Source: Oikopleura dioica (lineage: Eukaryota; Chordata; Appendicularia; Copelata; Oikopleuridae). Taken from it: a stretch of 64,000 bases of DNA. Shown piece by piece: positions 10,746 to 22,836 of this stretch. Below the pieces are notes generated by a model that saw only the letters and a program-made list of their open reading frames with translations, was not told the DNA's origin and did no database searches. Each line of letters begins with the position of its first letter. The first letter of the stretch is position 1. The stretch spans positions 9,966,157 to 10,030,156 of the forward strand of contig OU015566.1 in the NCBI GenBank assembly GCA_907165135.1. Direction: 5' to 3'. Made by a program: the position numbers and the translations under genes.

Positions 10746-12984
10746 CTAGTCTGATTCCGATGCATTGGTGAATTCGTTGTTTTGAAGGACGTATTCGCAA
10801 TTTTTGATATTGTCGACTGTCATCTGATGAAAATGTACTCCTCGCTCCTTGATATTAATCGCCACAGTTACAGTAAGTGGGCGGTCAAAGATGAAATTTT
10901 CATGAAGAGTTACTAAGAAATAGTTTTTTTACCATTTAATGCTGAGCCTACCTGTTTGATAAGTACAATAAGATAAATCTGGTCGCGTCAGATTTGTTTG
11001 GCCAAGGCGCCTTATTATTTCCCATCCTGATTCCATGATATATGTTTTGGTACAAATTCGCTCCAGCAGATTCACGATATCGTTCATCTGATACCCGTTT
11101 TCTTTTTCGCTCGGATTCAAGTTCAGTCCAGCCATACTTCGAGGGTAAACAACGTAATTTAAAGTGGCAAGAATTTTCTCGGGTGTATGAGTCTTTTGTC
11201 GGTCCTCGAATTGAAGATCTTTCCTTAGACTGTGTCGAATAAGAGTCGTTACACAAATCGGCACGCAAAGATGACTGTACTTCTGGTTGAGGATATTTTT
11301 TGAGAGGTTGACCATTCCAGAATAAACACATTTTGATATTTCCTCCTTCAAAAAGGAAACCTGACATGACCGAGATAGATTATCATCATCCAAACAATAA
11401 AATCTGTCGATACTTTCGATTGTTATTATTCTTTTTACTCGATTTATAAAAGAGTAAATATCTTGAATGTCGCCTTTCACCAAATCATGGATTCGTTCTG
11501 CCCCACAATTCTTTAAGCAATAGGCCATTAAATTTAGCAACATTTTTAATTTTTTACCTCCATTAAATTATCGATAAAGTTTCGATCACTCTCCGAGGCT
11601 GGTCGATACAGTAATCTCCATGCAGTTTTCCAGCCACAAAAGAGATAAATATAAACAGGGTGCAGTGAGTTATTACGACTTCTATCTGCAAGAGTTAGTT
11701 GGTATTGCATCGAAAATCCAGGTGTTCCGGCAGCTACAAGTCAACGTTATTATTTGCCGAAATTCAAAACGATTTTTTTATACCTAGAGCGCTTATAAAT
11801 CTGTATTTGTCCCCTCTTCTTGCGTATCCCATCTGGCGATAACTGAGCTTGCCGGAAGTTTCACAAACCAATCCGAAATCGCATATTTTTAGTTGGTATC
11901 CAGGTCTACTTTCGTCCCAAAGAAGCAGAAAATTTGCTAGTTTCCTGTCACAATGTTGAATTCCGATTTCGGATAAATATGCAAGACCATCAGTAATTTC
12001 TGTCGCCATTTTCTTTCTCCTTTTTAGGCAAAGTTGGTTCGATTTCAAGAGCGAGCGAATGCTTAAATCGCATTTTTCCATTATCGTTATCCATCCGAGG
12101 CAATCTTTCATGTGAGTATCAAATGGATGAAATAGTTCTATATTTACAAAGTGCCTTATAATATTGGGATGAAATGGAATTTGCTTTACATTGGCGTCTT
12201 TTTCATTTAGAGTAAATCTGTCTGCTTTCGTGAAGTTCGATGACAAATGAATCTTCGCCCGAATTTTCGATTCTTGAAGTTCAAGTCCAAGCTCAAATTT
12301 CTTTGTAAATAGAAAGGGATCAAAATGATGAATCCGAACTGCATAAGATCTATCTCCGAATATTTGAGGAATAACCAGCGCTTCTCCACCCTCTGAAATT
12401 TTTCGTATTTTTTTCATTCTCCATTTTCCCTTTTCCTCCATAATTTCCGATCGTTTAATGATTACATTATATAATGAAGGATTTGCTGCTAGAATCGAGC
12501 TTTGAAAGGCTGTGATTTCGTACATTTGAGGCTCATCAGTTAAATCCTTTTGGATCGCGAATTTCTTTTCTTCTTGGAGAAATCTGCAAAATTTCCAGTG
12601 ATATGCATCTTCCTTGTTTTTGAATTCTTGTCTCTCAATTGAAGCAATCAAGCGGCACTTTTCTGTTCTTGTCGTAATTCTCTTCAATGATGGAAAAAAG
12701 TCGGACATCCATCTTTTGATTTTGATTTTTGAAAGTTCAGGAGGATGATCATCTATCGGCTCACTCCATCTCAATGCAGTTAAAATCGCTAGCTCGTCAA
12801 TCATTTTTGACCTTGTAATTTCACTTGCAAGGTACTCGGTGCACTTAGAAAACAAAAAAAAAATCGGCGTTTCTGAATGGCGGGAAAGGGGCTTAAAAGA
12901 ATCGAACCATGACCCGCTTTGTGGGGATGAATAATCGGCGAAATCGCGAACCTGCGAAATTCGAAAATAAGAAAGAACTGACAA
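10746..12984 (-). CDS. Protein-kinase-like domain fused to an unrecognised C-terminal module
   Basis: Four exons on the minus strand (12984-11784, 11733-11558, 11510-10952, 10912-10746), introns of 50, 47 and 39 bp, all GT-AG with closing phases; 700 residues. Residues about 200-450 carry kinase landmarks: a degenerate Gly loop (KISEGGEALVIPQIFG), HPNIIRHFV, GWITIMEKCDLSIRSLL, a catalytic loop HCDRKLANFLL (HRD changed to HCD, with Asp, Lys and Asn kept), ICDFGLV, and GTPGFSMQYQL at the APE region. The N-terminal 200 residues match nothing I know. The C-terminal 250 residues include LCVPICVTTLIRHSL, ILATLNYVVYPRSMAGLNL and RGVHFHQMTVDN; the spaced Cys and His loosely resemble a papain-fold protease, which is speculation. 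The start is the first Met in the open frame, and an upstream exon is possible. Confidence 0.75.
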
Positions 12985-14023
12985 GTAGGATCACTTCAAA
13001 TATCAGCGCCAAGCTCTTCCTTGATTTCAAAAAGAAAATTTTTCATATCAGAATTCTTATTATCATTTATTTCTTCAAATAAATAAGAGGAAGAATCTAT
13101 CTTGAGAACTGAATTGTATCATAATTTTCTAAGTTGGTTTTCTAAAGTACGCTGCTGCAAAACACCGGCTCGACCGCAAGAAGGTGTAACACGTGACCTT
13201 ACGGTAACGTCTTAAGCTTTGGTCAGAACCTAAACATGACTAGTGGGTAACTTTTCTAAAAATCAAATAAGATTTCAAAAGCGAATAATATCCTCATAAT
13301 CCAAAAACCGTCATTTCATTACTTTTACGAAGTCGATATTACGACGAAGTTATCGTAAGTACCAAGGATCGAATACAGCTGCTGCTCTAGAACTACGGCC
13401 CTATAAATGATGTCACTTAATTTCGCGCTGTCTGAGGAGTTCAAAACACTCATCCTCGAAATCAATTTAAGATTTCAACGCCGCGCAAATTGCCCGTTAT
13501 TAGCATGAGTACTCTTGACTGAGCATTATTTTCAATCCGACCCAGGCGTCTTCATCCCTCCTCGAAAAAGAATTACACAGTAAACTGTCTTATCAATGTC
13601 AATTTAGATCAGCCGTGCTAGTTAACTTCGGAGAAGTTGAAGGGACTGAAGAAATTTGAGACAGTAGGGGAGCTGTAGAACATTTCTTCTATTGACGTGG
13701 CTTAAAAATAGAGGGTTATGTTCGAGTATCACTTGTTTCTCTATTACTACTAGTGAGTCGCCTTCTTTGTATTTACCGAATTCTCCCTTGTGTACTAGAA
13801 AACACAGACTACCAAATACCTTGATAAGCCCCCGCTGAGCATTTGTTGCTCAGTGATAAGAATGCTCCAACAAGAATCCACGACAAAGATATTTCTCCCG
13901 AATCGGGTAAATAGCCCCACCTTACATATCCTCCCTCCGAGATTCATTATCAAAGTTCATTCGCTTTTTTTTGAAAGAAACATTTATTAGAATGATGAGA
14001 AAGCAATTTCTGGTTTAATTAAT

Positions 14024-14245
14024 ATGTGCAGGAGATGCAAAATCTGGCGATTATCTTGGTCGGACTTCCTCCGTTTTCGTTTACTCAATGCTGGGCCGGA
14101 TCATATTCTCAGCGGAGGATGTGGCCAACTTCGATTAAAACGCGTGAGACTTCCATGTGAGAGTACTGTTATCATCATACTGAATATCGCCGGCTACAGC
14201 AAGGTCGAAAATCCACGGAAAATATTTTTGCGGATGATATTTTGA
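14024..14245 (+). CDS. Short unrecognised ORF
   Basis: A 73-codon open frame with a balanced composition (NAGPDHILSGGCGQLRLKRV). It has no splice-site context, no polyadenylation signal nearby and no family resemblance. It could be a relic exon or chance. Confidence 0.15.
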   Translation: MCRRCKIWRLSWSDFLRFRLLNAGPDHILSGGCGQLRLKRVRLPCESTVIIILNIAGYSKVENPRKIFLRMIF

Positions 14246-15107
14246 AATTTATCAGAACATCTCATCGCTCTGACAATCGGCCTAAAACCAAATAGTGGAG
14301 GTAGAAGTTAACGGATTTGACAGGTGTATGTGTAGCTGACCCCACCTACTCCTAAGTCCAGGTCCCGACGCCGCAAGAGGATTACCCGACGAAAAAGGTG
14401 CCCATTTATACGTGATCAAACGAACTTTCGTGAGAAGTTGAAAATTAGTTTTCTGAACTCAAATTTTCGGCCCAAAAAGAAAAAATCCACGAAAAAGGAA
14501 CTGATTACGAAAGAGGAAGCGAGCTAGGGGTCATTGTAGATTAGCAGAGAGCAGTAAATTGGCGCACGTGATGCACCTGTTTCCCTCGCTTTATCAATCT
14601 TCAACTTTGACGAAAACGAGCAAGGAGCATCTGTCCACGCTGAAGCTCACGTTTCTTGACAAGCATTTCTTGTCTTTTTAGCTCGAATAAAGGTAGAATG
14701 GAGGTAAGATGACACGAGTCTGGATTTGTCGAATTCGCTTTTGTTTTTGTTTAGAAACATTTTTCGCTGATTTTCGCGGATAATGTTGGAACTCTCCAAT
14801 AGCTAACTCTCATTTTATTATGAGAAAAATACCGAAAAATATTTTTTGTCAGGAAACAAACTGAATTGGAATATTTACCGAATAATTACGATTAATGTTC
14901 GGCCCCAAATATAGCCAAATGGACCAGTTAAAGTTGTTACCTGCAATGGTCGGAAAATATATATTTTCGATTTTGACAAAAATTTCAACTAGGGGCAAAA
15001 TCATTATGTTGATCGTTTTAGTCATCATCGAAAATCTAGAAATCACCTGAAAAAAACTTTTTTTTATTGCCTGGGGCGATTCTGAGACCATTTTTATGAA
15101 TTTCCTA

Positions 15108-15376
15108 CGAACTGCCATATCTCACGTTAGAGATGATGAAATCTCGTGATTGATACATTTTTAAAAAGCTCAGTTTCTGAGGATTGGGGGAAAGAAAAAA
15201 CATTTGAAAAAAGTTGATGTTGACTGGCAAAAATAATTATTTCAAATTTTCGGCCAATCAGAAATGTCGATTTTCCGAAATGATTTTTACGTTCCCCCAA
15301 TCCTCAGAATCTGAGCTTTCAAAAGATACCTTCATCCCTTGGTTTCATAAAGTATAACGTGAGCTATGGCTGTTCG
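15108..15376. repeat. Fold-back inverted repeat, 269 bp
   Basis: Outer arms: CGAACTGCCATATCTCACGTTA from 15108, and on the other strand from 15376 CGAACAGCCATAGCTCACGTTA (20 of 22 match). Inner arms: 15163-15193 and 15292-15320 share AAAGCTCAGNTTCTGAGG followed by ATTGGGGGAA, on opposite strands. The arms therefore run about 85 bp each with diverged patches. No clear target duplication and no coding capacity. A miniature transposon or a long-hairpin transcript source are both possible. Confidence 0.75.
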
Positions 15377-15482
15377 AAGGCGAAAAATTTATATTTTTTC
15401 CGGCCAATGCGTTAATCCAAGATGCTTCAATCTTTGGCCAAAAATGTGGGCATTTTCGATGAAATATTAAGGTTCAACTTTA

Positions 15483-15713
15483 GTGCTCGTTATTTTCGTT
15501 CAAAAAACCAAACACCAACTTCCGAGAAACGCCATGGAACGGCCTGAAATTGTTGCGTTCGTTATCTCCACCACGGATGTTGGCCAAGGAGCGGCTGACG
15601 ACATTGACGAGTTCGATTCCGATAACGACCGACAGCTCTATTTCGTTATCTGCCTCTCAGAAATTTCGGAACGCAATACTTTTTTTTCCTCTTCCCACAA
15701 AGAGTCTTCTTAA
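15483..15713 (+). CDS. Short unrecognised acidic ORF
   Basis: A 76-codon frame with a protein-like middle (ERPEIVAFVISTTDVGQGAA then DDIDEFDSDNDRQLYF). It lies about 100 bp from the fold-back repeat. There is no homology I recognise and no flanking splice sites I trust. Relic or chance. Confidence 0.2.
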   Translation: MLVIFVQKTKHQLPRNAMERPEIVAFVISTTDVGQGAADDIDEFDSDNDRQLYFVICLSEISERNTFFSSSHKESS

Positions 15714-17394
15714 AAATTTCAATCTGTGGTTGAATTTCTAAAATTCCACTTCGTTTTCGCCGAAAAAGAAACTCGCCTAGGACGCACTCGCGGGCTTCCA
15801 TGATAGAACGCGTGTTGTCGTGTTTTTACACATTGTATGTTTGACATGAGAGACGTAGAATGTACTCACAGCTAAAATTAAGGGGGTGAACAACAGTTAC
15901 GTGTTTGAGAATACGCACACGCGTAATTGACATAAGGTGACATCTGGTAAGCCGGTTCTGACCCACGTCATAGCAATCTATGCTAGACAGCGAGTTGCCA
16001 AGGAAAGTTATGCTACACTACTAATAATATTGCTAGCTCGATAAAATCGAAATATCCTCGAACTTGAATTTCATGGTTTTTTTTTATTTTTATCAAGCTA
16101 TCTTATCAATTTTCGCTATCTACTGCAAGACAGATGTTCGCCGGGGCATAAAATCAGTCATGACTCATGATATAAGAACAGGCGCTTTTCAGACTTCAAA
16201 TCTCATAAAATGTTTGCTTCTTTTTTGGCTCCGCTTTGACTAGGCCTACATTGCTTCTGATGATATGATGGTAAAATGAAAATCTTAACCCACCTTTGGA
16301 AAGTAATTGTTAAAATAATGAATTTTCTCGACATAGTTTGATATTAAATTTATTCCTGCAAATTATTTCGTTTTTTTGGGGTTTCTTTTCAATTAGTGCT
16401 GCAAAGAGTGTAGAAAATAATTTTCACAGAGGGGTCAAAATTAGTGCGTCTGGGAGAAAAAAGTTTAACGAACATTTCTAAAGTGTCAAGAAAACGTTTA
16501 TCGTGCTGGCGACACGACAGAGCTTGCCAGATGACGACCACTAATCCAACAGCACGTGTCATAAGCATGGTTTTATGTTCACTTTTTTTTTTCTTATTTC
16601 TTTATTGTTTAGAATCGGCGAGACAGTAAAGGTATCCAGCGTCGGGGAGCACTCAGTTTCCTCGGAAGAAAAAGTCGTCGTAGTAGTCGTAGTTATCTGA
16701 AGATTTGCGTGTTGTGAGAATTTCGGAAAGGTTGTTTGATTAAGGTGATAGAGGACGTTTATCGTGTCTGTAAAAAAGACCAGCGTAGAATTTACAGATC
16801 AGTTCAGAGTAACAAGCTCAAATGCTGGTAGATAAACGAGCTAAGATAGTAGCCAAGAGTAAATTCTTTTTCTTTCAAATATTGCTTTTCATTTATCATT
16901 TCTCATATTGACTTACCGAGGGGAATAGTTTCGATTCTGTCATAAGTTCGTTTTGCAATTTTTCCCGGCTGAAACGACCTTTCTATTTTGGGGTTTTATT
17001 TCGGAGCAAAAGTTCTTTTTCTAAACTTTATTCGAGTTTAAATTCTATGGCGCGATTGGTACTGTTTCTAGCTAAGGTGATAAACCCGTTCTCGAACATG
17101 CGTTGATACAAGCGCTGTCGGGCGATTCCAGACAACGGTTCACTGAATTAGCCGTGTTATCGGATCACTAACTCACCGTATTGTACTAGTTTTAGACAAG
17201 GTGCGACTTTACAAGCGAACGAAGATAATCTCTATCACTAATAAGAGTCTATTAACTCAACTCCTAAAAGAGGATGAGGGGAGCGAACTTAGTGATAGAT
17301 AAACAATAGTAAATACTCGTGGGTTCTGGACCATCCCTTATAGGTAACATCTGGCAGGATCGTGTCTCAGTATGATAATAACAAAGCTGTAGAA

Positions 17395-17508
17395 ATGCAG
17401 CGAGTTTACGAGTTATTCAAACCTGGCAATGTCACGCTTGGGCCATGCGCCGGTGGCTTGTTGAGCGCTGACCACGCTGAAAGGGGATTGCGGATTAAAC
17501 TCAGTTAG
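17395..17508 (+). pseudogene. Isolated coding-like fragment
   Basis: A 37-residue open frame (MQRVYELFKPGNVTLGPCAG ...) with coding-like codon choice and no visible flanking exons. The opposite strand is also open here, so strand is uncertain. It is listed as the left end of the run of fragments extending to about 28.9 kb. Confidence 0.2.
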
Positions 17509-18430
17509 ACACTGCGCCAGAGGTGAAAGAGACACCGTGCTCATTTCAAAACTCCTCGGCAATTGTATAAGCCCATTACCACCGTTGACCAGTGTTCTCT
17601 CAATCCCTCGCTCAAAAAATACGAAAAGAAAACGAAACGAAGAGCTTTTTTGGTAATTCCGCAATCCCATCACAACTCAGCAGGAAGATTTTAATAGCGT
17701 TAGCGATAAACATCTTCAATTTTAAATTGAAAATCGCTCCGAATCAAACAGTCTAAAGAATGAATACTCAAGCTGTGACACCCTTATTTTTCCTTCCAAA
17801 AAGTAAAGAATGGCCTATCAGTTTGGTTGTCATATTAATGGTAAGCTTTAAAAATTAACCTCTGTATCTCTTCTGTCTCTGAAAAGCTCTCTCTCTAAGA
17901 AGGGTAGAAGGCCCCTTTTAGTAAGGCGGCGCTTTTGCATAATCCATCTCATAGAACAGCGATTATTAGCAGTCAGCTCAATAAAATAATCGACATGTCC
18001 CGTATATAAAATTCTATCATCTCTGCAGCACGGTCTCGATCATACGGGATGTTATTTACGGCCCATTTACGGGATAGAAAAAAAAGATGAAGCAGATCAG
18101 CGCAGAATGGGCTGCTGGAATTAAATGTCTCGGAAAATGAAAGAAGTCCATATGCTCAAGTCCAGATTAGCCTTTTGTCGAAGAGCGTTTTGCAAGGTTA
18201 ATTTGGTCGAAATTGGCAATTGGAAATTGAAAATTGCAAAAATTAGACTTCTGTTGTTATTCATTTTCTCGTAAACTGGAAAGTTTCTGTCAAAAAGTTG
18301 TCGATTAAAGTTCTTGGTAATTTATAAATCTCGGATTTCTGTCGAAAAATAAATAATTAATCAATTATTATCATGAGACTAAGAACAGATTCGACGCGAT
18401 ATTAATTATTTACCGGCATACTTTTTTGAC

Positions 18431-19680
18431 GTGACACAACTTGCCCGTACTACTGTAGCTGACAATATGTTTGTTTTCAAGAATAGGCTTCCTGAAGGGC
18501 CGGATAATAAGATTCTCCGAAAGCTCGGTGATGAAGCGGGTCCATCCGGAGGGTGGGGATTAGAAGTGGGCCCAGGGCTGAAACGAGCTCGTAACGACCC
18601 TTGCGTAATTACCTGAGGACGTTTTGCTGGCAATTACAAAAAAGACGCTGCCTAAACACCAGATCTGGGTTCAAAATTCACACTTTGCCGATTTGTGGGA
18701 AAATTTTTTCGACAAGACGCCCAGCTGGACATGGCTTGTTGGAGCCCGCCCTGACAATCATACAGATGGACGGCCGTGGCAAGAAAAGGGGCTAGCGAAA
18801 TCGTGGGTTGTCTTTTTTTCACACTGTGACCGTTTTTGTCCGATGCATGGCAAGCTCTTTACAGGGCATTCAAAGACGGTAAGTTACCAGAAAATTTAAT
18901 CAACAGCCTTGGCTTTAAAATCTACTTTGATAGAAAAAAAAAGATGAGTACACTTTACAATACGCGCGTTTAGAAGATTGGGTTAAGGATTTTTGCTTGA
19001 ATCGGATTACTCGAGTCCTGGGCGGTGAGACACACGTGTTGTATATTTCTGGGCATGCAGCCCAAAATACAACTCGATTTCCTCTGCTCACACGCAAAAT
19101 AACCAAAAGTCACCTTCGACGATGCCACAGGTGAAATTCTGACGCAGTTACCGGTAACTCAAGTCAATCTAGTACGCTTGGTTTTGAGCAAGAACAAAGT
19201 TTTTTTTGCCGAAAAAGGCTCCTGAAGAATCCGGCTTTTTTGTTTGATAACAAGAAGGTGAGAATCTAAGCAAACTCAAGTTCGTTTTCAAGCTCTTCTC
19301 TCACTCTCTCAAGCTTATGAAACCGGCCCGTGTGAAGTTTCATTTCGCTCTGAGCAGGTCTTTCTTGCGAAACCTCTTAATCCTCAATTATTACGGACAG
19401 AGTACGACCTTCTCGATGGAAGAAGACACGTTACACAGTTTCAAATTTTCACTTTCATAAATCTCTAAATGAGCTTCTCACCGAGCGCGCAGGGACGGAG
19501 AAATCTGTTTTCAAAGACGATGCATTTTGTTTTGGCTTTGAACCTCAGTATCTGTCTGAGTACAGGTGGCCCGACGCCGGTACTGAGCGCGGAAGTGGTC
19601 AAACGTGCGGTCTATCCGGTATTGCAATGAAAACGGCGCGGCCCTGGAGCTCGGGAGGATTTCACAAATGGAAATTATAA
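18431..19680 (+). pseudogene. Decayed intronless coding tract, several frameshifts, family unknown
   Basis: At least six plus-strand fragments follow one another in changing frames: 18431-18616, about 18619-18840, about 18835-18945, about 18946-19095, 19106-19225, 19313-19468 and 19471-19680. Each is protein-like (LPEGPDNKILRKLGDEAGPS; TWLVGARPDNHTDG; LEDWVKDFCLNRITRVLGG; FDDATGEILTQLPVTQVNLV; FGFEPQYLSEYRWPDAG). Two breaks fall at homopolymers, a T run near 18833 and a run of nine A near 18936-18944, as expected for small indels in a decaying ORF. Neighbouring genes show no such breaks, so general sequencing error is unlikely. I recognise no family; a captured mobile or viral element, or a dead gene, are possible. 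No reconstruction attempted. Confidence 0.35.
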
Positions 19681-20873
19681 GCGCTTTAGAACTTCCCCTT
19701 ACACGAAAGAAAAGCACGCGAAAGATCTGATCAAAAAAGGATCATAACAGCGATAAGCTCCGATAGAAGATCAGATGAGGGAATTTTTCTTTTGACAGAA
19801 AATTTTAGAAATCCTCATAAAAAGAATGAAAGATTCAATACCCCCCAAAAAAGCAGACTTTCAGTAATAAGAGTGCTGTAAGTCCAATACTCCGCTGAAA
19901 AATTAATGACTTCGACTGTTAATGGCCGGGTAAACAGACTGTTAATTTCCAAAATGAACTTTCTTCGAGCAGTTTCAAGTTTGAAGTAAAATTGGATGAA
20001 AGAGGAGCTCTTGAACTTGAAAGTGGACTCTTTTCGAGAAAGTCTTTCCAAGAGCGAGCGGCTCATATGACCTCCACGTCGAAAGGGATCAAAAACAAAG
20101 TCTTTCTCAAGTGAGTGCCGATTCTTGTGCCGAGTTTGACATCACCATTTTTCAGAAACGCGCGAAACAAATCAGATTAGAAAACGTGGGCTAGTTCTAT
20201 CGCTCGGATTTCGTCGAAGCTGATCATTTTAGAATATCCCTTCAAAAATCGAATTGATCCTTTTCGTTTCGAAATTCTTTCGCCATGTCCGAGCCCATTT
20301 TCTGGCACTTCTATCACGTGTCATTCTTTCGTAGATTACCAGCTTTCGTAAACCTGTAGTTTATCAATTCTCGATTATCGGAGGAAAAGGTCTAGAAGAG
20401 ACTGACGTTTTATGTGGTCTAATTTGAACAAGTGGCGCGACCGCAAGAAGATATGGGAGCAGAAGTGGATGAACCCAGGTTCTCGAGGATCTTGAGATCG
20501 TGGAATACATTTACAGTTATTATTTGAACCGAGAAACACTCAATTCTTCGACCCCGAAAATGATTGAATCGAGAAATCAATTTGATCATGCACCCTAAAA
20601 GCATCTGCTATTTTCCGCTTTTTCAAATATTTATTGAAAATGTATCGCAATAAAAATGATGGTAATTATTGAAGACCTTGAAATACAGTCTTTTTGCGAG
20701 CAACATATTTTTTAATTAAAATATTCTGTTTTCATAATTCCCGTTGCATCTTTATCAAGCGATAGTATCTCAAAGATTCTCCGTAACAAGTTCCAAATCA
20801 CCCTATTTCATGATAGAAAAAAGCCAGTTAATAATTTCATCGCCTATTAATTCATTTATTTAGCTTTTTTCAG

Positions 20874-20973
20874 GCTCTGCGATTTAATTGAACAAGAACT
20901 TCGCCGTGAAAAGAAGGAAGTAGCCGTCATTGACGGGCCGTCAAAGTATTTGGTCCTGGTGGAGCAGATCTAA
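20874..20973 (+). CDS. Possible terminal exon of an unknown gene
   Basis: A strong acceptor (TTAGCTTTTTTCAG ending at 20873) is followed by an open stretch to TAA at 20971-20973 that reads like protein: CDLIEQELRREKKEVAVIDG and then PSKYLVLVEQI. The matching upstream exons are not identifiable; the decayed tract at 18.4-19.7 kb is on the same strand but not linked by convincing donors. Confidence 0.3.
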
Positions 20974-21479
20974 TTTGGAGTCAATCGAAAAGTTCACGGG
21001 GGCGAGAAAACGCTCAACTCTCTTCTAACCACGCAATAAGCTTTTTTGACCTTCTTAGACGATAGTCGTGGAAGAATTAGCGGCAGATTTTAGGCGACAA
21101 CCTTGGTCAAGTATACTCTGCCCAAAATCCTTAATACGGCTTGAAAATGACTCTCATTTAACATGCTTTAGTTAATTTGTCTGAAATGATTATTACTCTC
21201 TTTGATTAGTACCGATTCATTTTTTGCTTATACTGTAAAAAGAGACTTGATGAGGCTATTTCAGTCAAAGAATAAGTTGATTCAATTCTGGAATAAACTC
21301 TCTTTCACTCCAAAACTCCAGATGATGTTATTTCAATTTGTACTGAAAACAATGGCCGAACAATTCATAAAAATTAAGCCATCTGAGTCGATCAGAAAGA
21401 TCTGCGCGCCGCTATTTAGTCCCAATAAACGTTGGCTATTTGCTAGAAACATTAGTGTATATCGGTATTTCTTACTTCG

Positions 21480-21560
21480 ACGGGAGCGGGGGCGCACACG
21501 AGCTGCGCTCGCGAAAACTCCGCGCCACATTTTTCGCCGCGGCGCAATTTTCCACCGCGT
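21480..21560 (+). promoter_or_regulatory. GC-rich promoter-like patch
   Basis: CpG-rich block in AT-rich surroundings with E2F-like motifs (TTTTCGCC and GGCGCAATTTTC near 21539). The 12-mer GGCGCAATTTTC also occurs, on the other strand, in the divergent promoter near 55.85 kb. It precedes the signal-peptide-like exon at 21748. Confidence 0.3.
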
Positions 21561-21747
21561 GGTCGAAAAAAAGAAGAAATCAAGAAGCGAGAAAAACGTA
21601 CCCTTAAAACAAAAAAGTAGAAAAGTATACCTTGAATACTCACTTTGTGTTTTTGTACCTTTTTTTTTATTCCAGAAGAGCCGCAAGAGATCTGCCACAA
21701 GAAGTTGCAAATAGTTGTCGATAAGAAAGACAACAAAAAGACCTAAA

Positions 21748-21786
21748 ATGAAGATCGCTATACTTTTTGCGAGCCTCGGGACTGGT
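21748..21786 (+). CDS. Possible first exon encoding a signal peptide
   Basis: ATG at 21748 gives MKIAILFASLGT and then a GT donor (ACTG|GTAATT), a typical small signal-peptide exon in phase 1. I could not find the following exon with confidence. Confidence 0.25.
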
Positions 21787-22611
21787 AATTTTGGAATTTT
21801 TTTTTCGTAAAATAAATTTTTTTTTTGACTTTCAACTTGAAAGTTTCAAGGATATAAAGACCTCTTTTTCTATTTATTCTTATGATAATCACTTTCTAAA
21901 TCGGCGATTCTAGCAGATTGATTGAGTTTTTTGGTTGAAAATTGTCTCTTCAAAAGCCTTTTTTTAAAGTTAACCTGCCACAATCGCTGATTCTGCGGTA
22001 AATACAGGCAAAATCGACATTTTTTTACAAATTTTCAGGTGAAATTTCATTGAAAAACGGACAATTTCGCGATAGATTTAGCTGAGTTTTTCCCCATAAA
22101 ACAGCGTTTTAGTTGTTTTTATTTATTTTTTCCGTAAGAATAAATGATATACTGTATTTTGTTTTCCACTGTAGTAATCCTATTATTTACGATTGATGTC
22201 ACATCGTTGCTCCATCATCAATTTTGGATCATTGCGGTAGTTGTAACATGTTAATTCGAAAACGTATCCGGGCTAGTTGTCTGTTCCACGCGCTCCAGTT
22301 CCCTGTCAGTTAACATCACAAGTAAAATCAGAACTTGCAATTCAATTAAGGCGTTTCCCTCTCAATTAAATCAGTCTTGACGATTTCGAATTCAATCGCG
22401 GACATGGCGTGGAGTTTTCCATTTCCGCCATTGAATTAAGGGGAAACAGGTTAACTCCTATTCAATTATGAACTTTAATCTCCATTCCACCTGACGAAGG
22501 GTATCTACGAGCGCAGACTCAGCCCCTAGAGCTCTGGAACGCTTTAGAACACCTTGAAATTAGTGACATCACTCGCTGCTAATTGAACATACATACAAAT
22601 GAGTCGGGTAC

Positions 22612-22836
22612 TTGGGAGCATCTCAACAGCTTGTCCGATACAAGGAGGATATTCTGCAGTGCAGTTTGCACTCAGAATTGCGAAAAACGGCTTTCGAAAT
22701 TGTCTCACTTTTTTTTACTTCAAACTTCTCAAGAAGGCCCGAACTCGGCTTTGATCCGCAGATAGGGTTGACTTATTCGGATCGCGTAACAGATAGAAAA
22801 AAAGTGATGAGTTTTCTGAAGAAATGCAAAAACTGA
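22612..22836 (+). CDS. Short unrecognised ORF
   Basis: A 74-codon frame with protein-like character (KEDILQCSLHSELRKTAFEI ... RVTDRKKVMSFLKKCKN). No introns, signal or family recognised. It may belong to the same class of decayed fragments as 18.4-19.7 kb. Confidence 0.25.
   Translation: MGASQQLVRYKEDILQCSLHSELRKTAFEIVSLFFTSNFSRRPELGFDPQIGLTYSDRVTDRKKVMSFLKKCKN

Larger units (their letters stand above)
12985..17394. other. Gene-poor region with short ORFs only
   Basis: About 4.4 kb with no gene I can defend. It contains a fold-back repeat (15108-15376) and two short open frames entered separately. Around 15877 the sequence TTAAGGGGGTGAACAACAG resembles the ends of the TTAA elements at 42-48 kb, but I found no matching right end. 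Confidence 0.4.
19681..22611. other. Gene-poor region with a possible exon pair and GC-rich patch
   Basis: AT-rich sequence without a complete gene. Two possible exons and a GC-rich patch are entered separately. The ORFs on both strands at 21.2-21.7 kb overlap each other and look like chance readings of the GC-rich patch. Confidence 0.4.

Noticed and set aside
12895-12935. tRNA B-box-like GGTTCGATTC on the minus strand
   Set aside because: No matching A box or cloverleaf could be drawn, and the word lies within the coding start of the kinase-like gene.
21202-21714. 170-codon plus ORF
   Set aside because: The opposite strand is open over the same span, the sequence runs through a GC-rich promoter-like patch and long A/T runs, and the protein has no domain-like pattern.
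22340-22460. Imperfect inverted repeat with GTTTCCCYT and AATTAAGGGGAAACAG
   Set aside because: The pairing is short and interrupted and no target duplication was seen, so it is not called an element.
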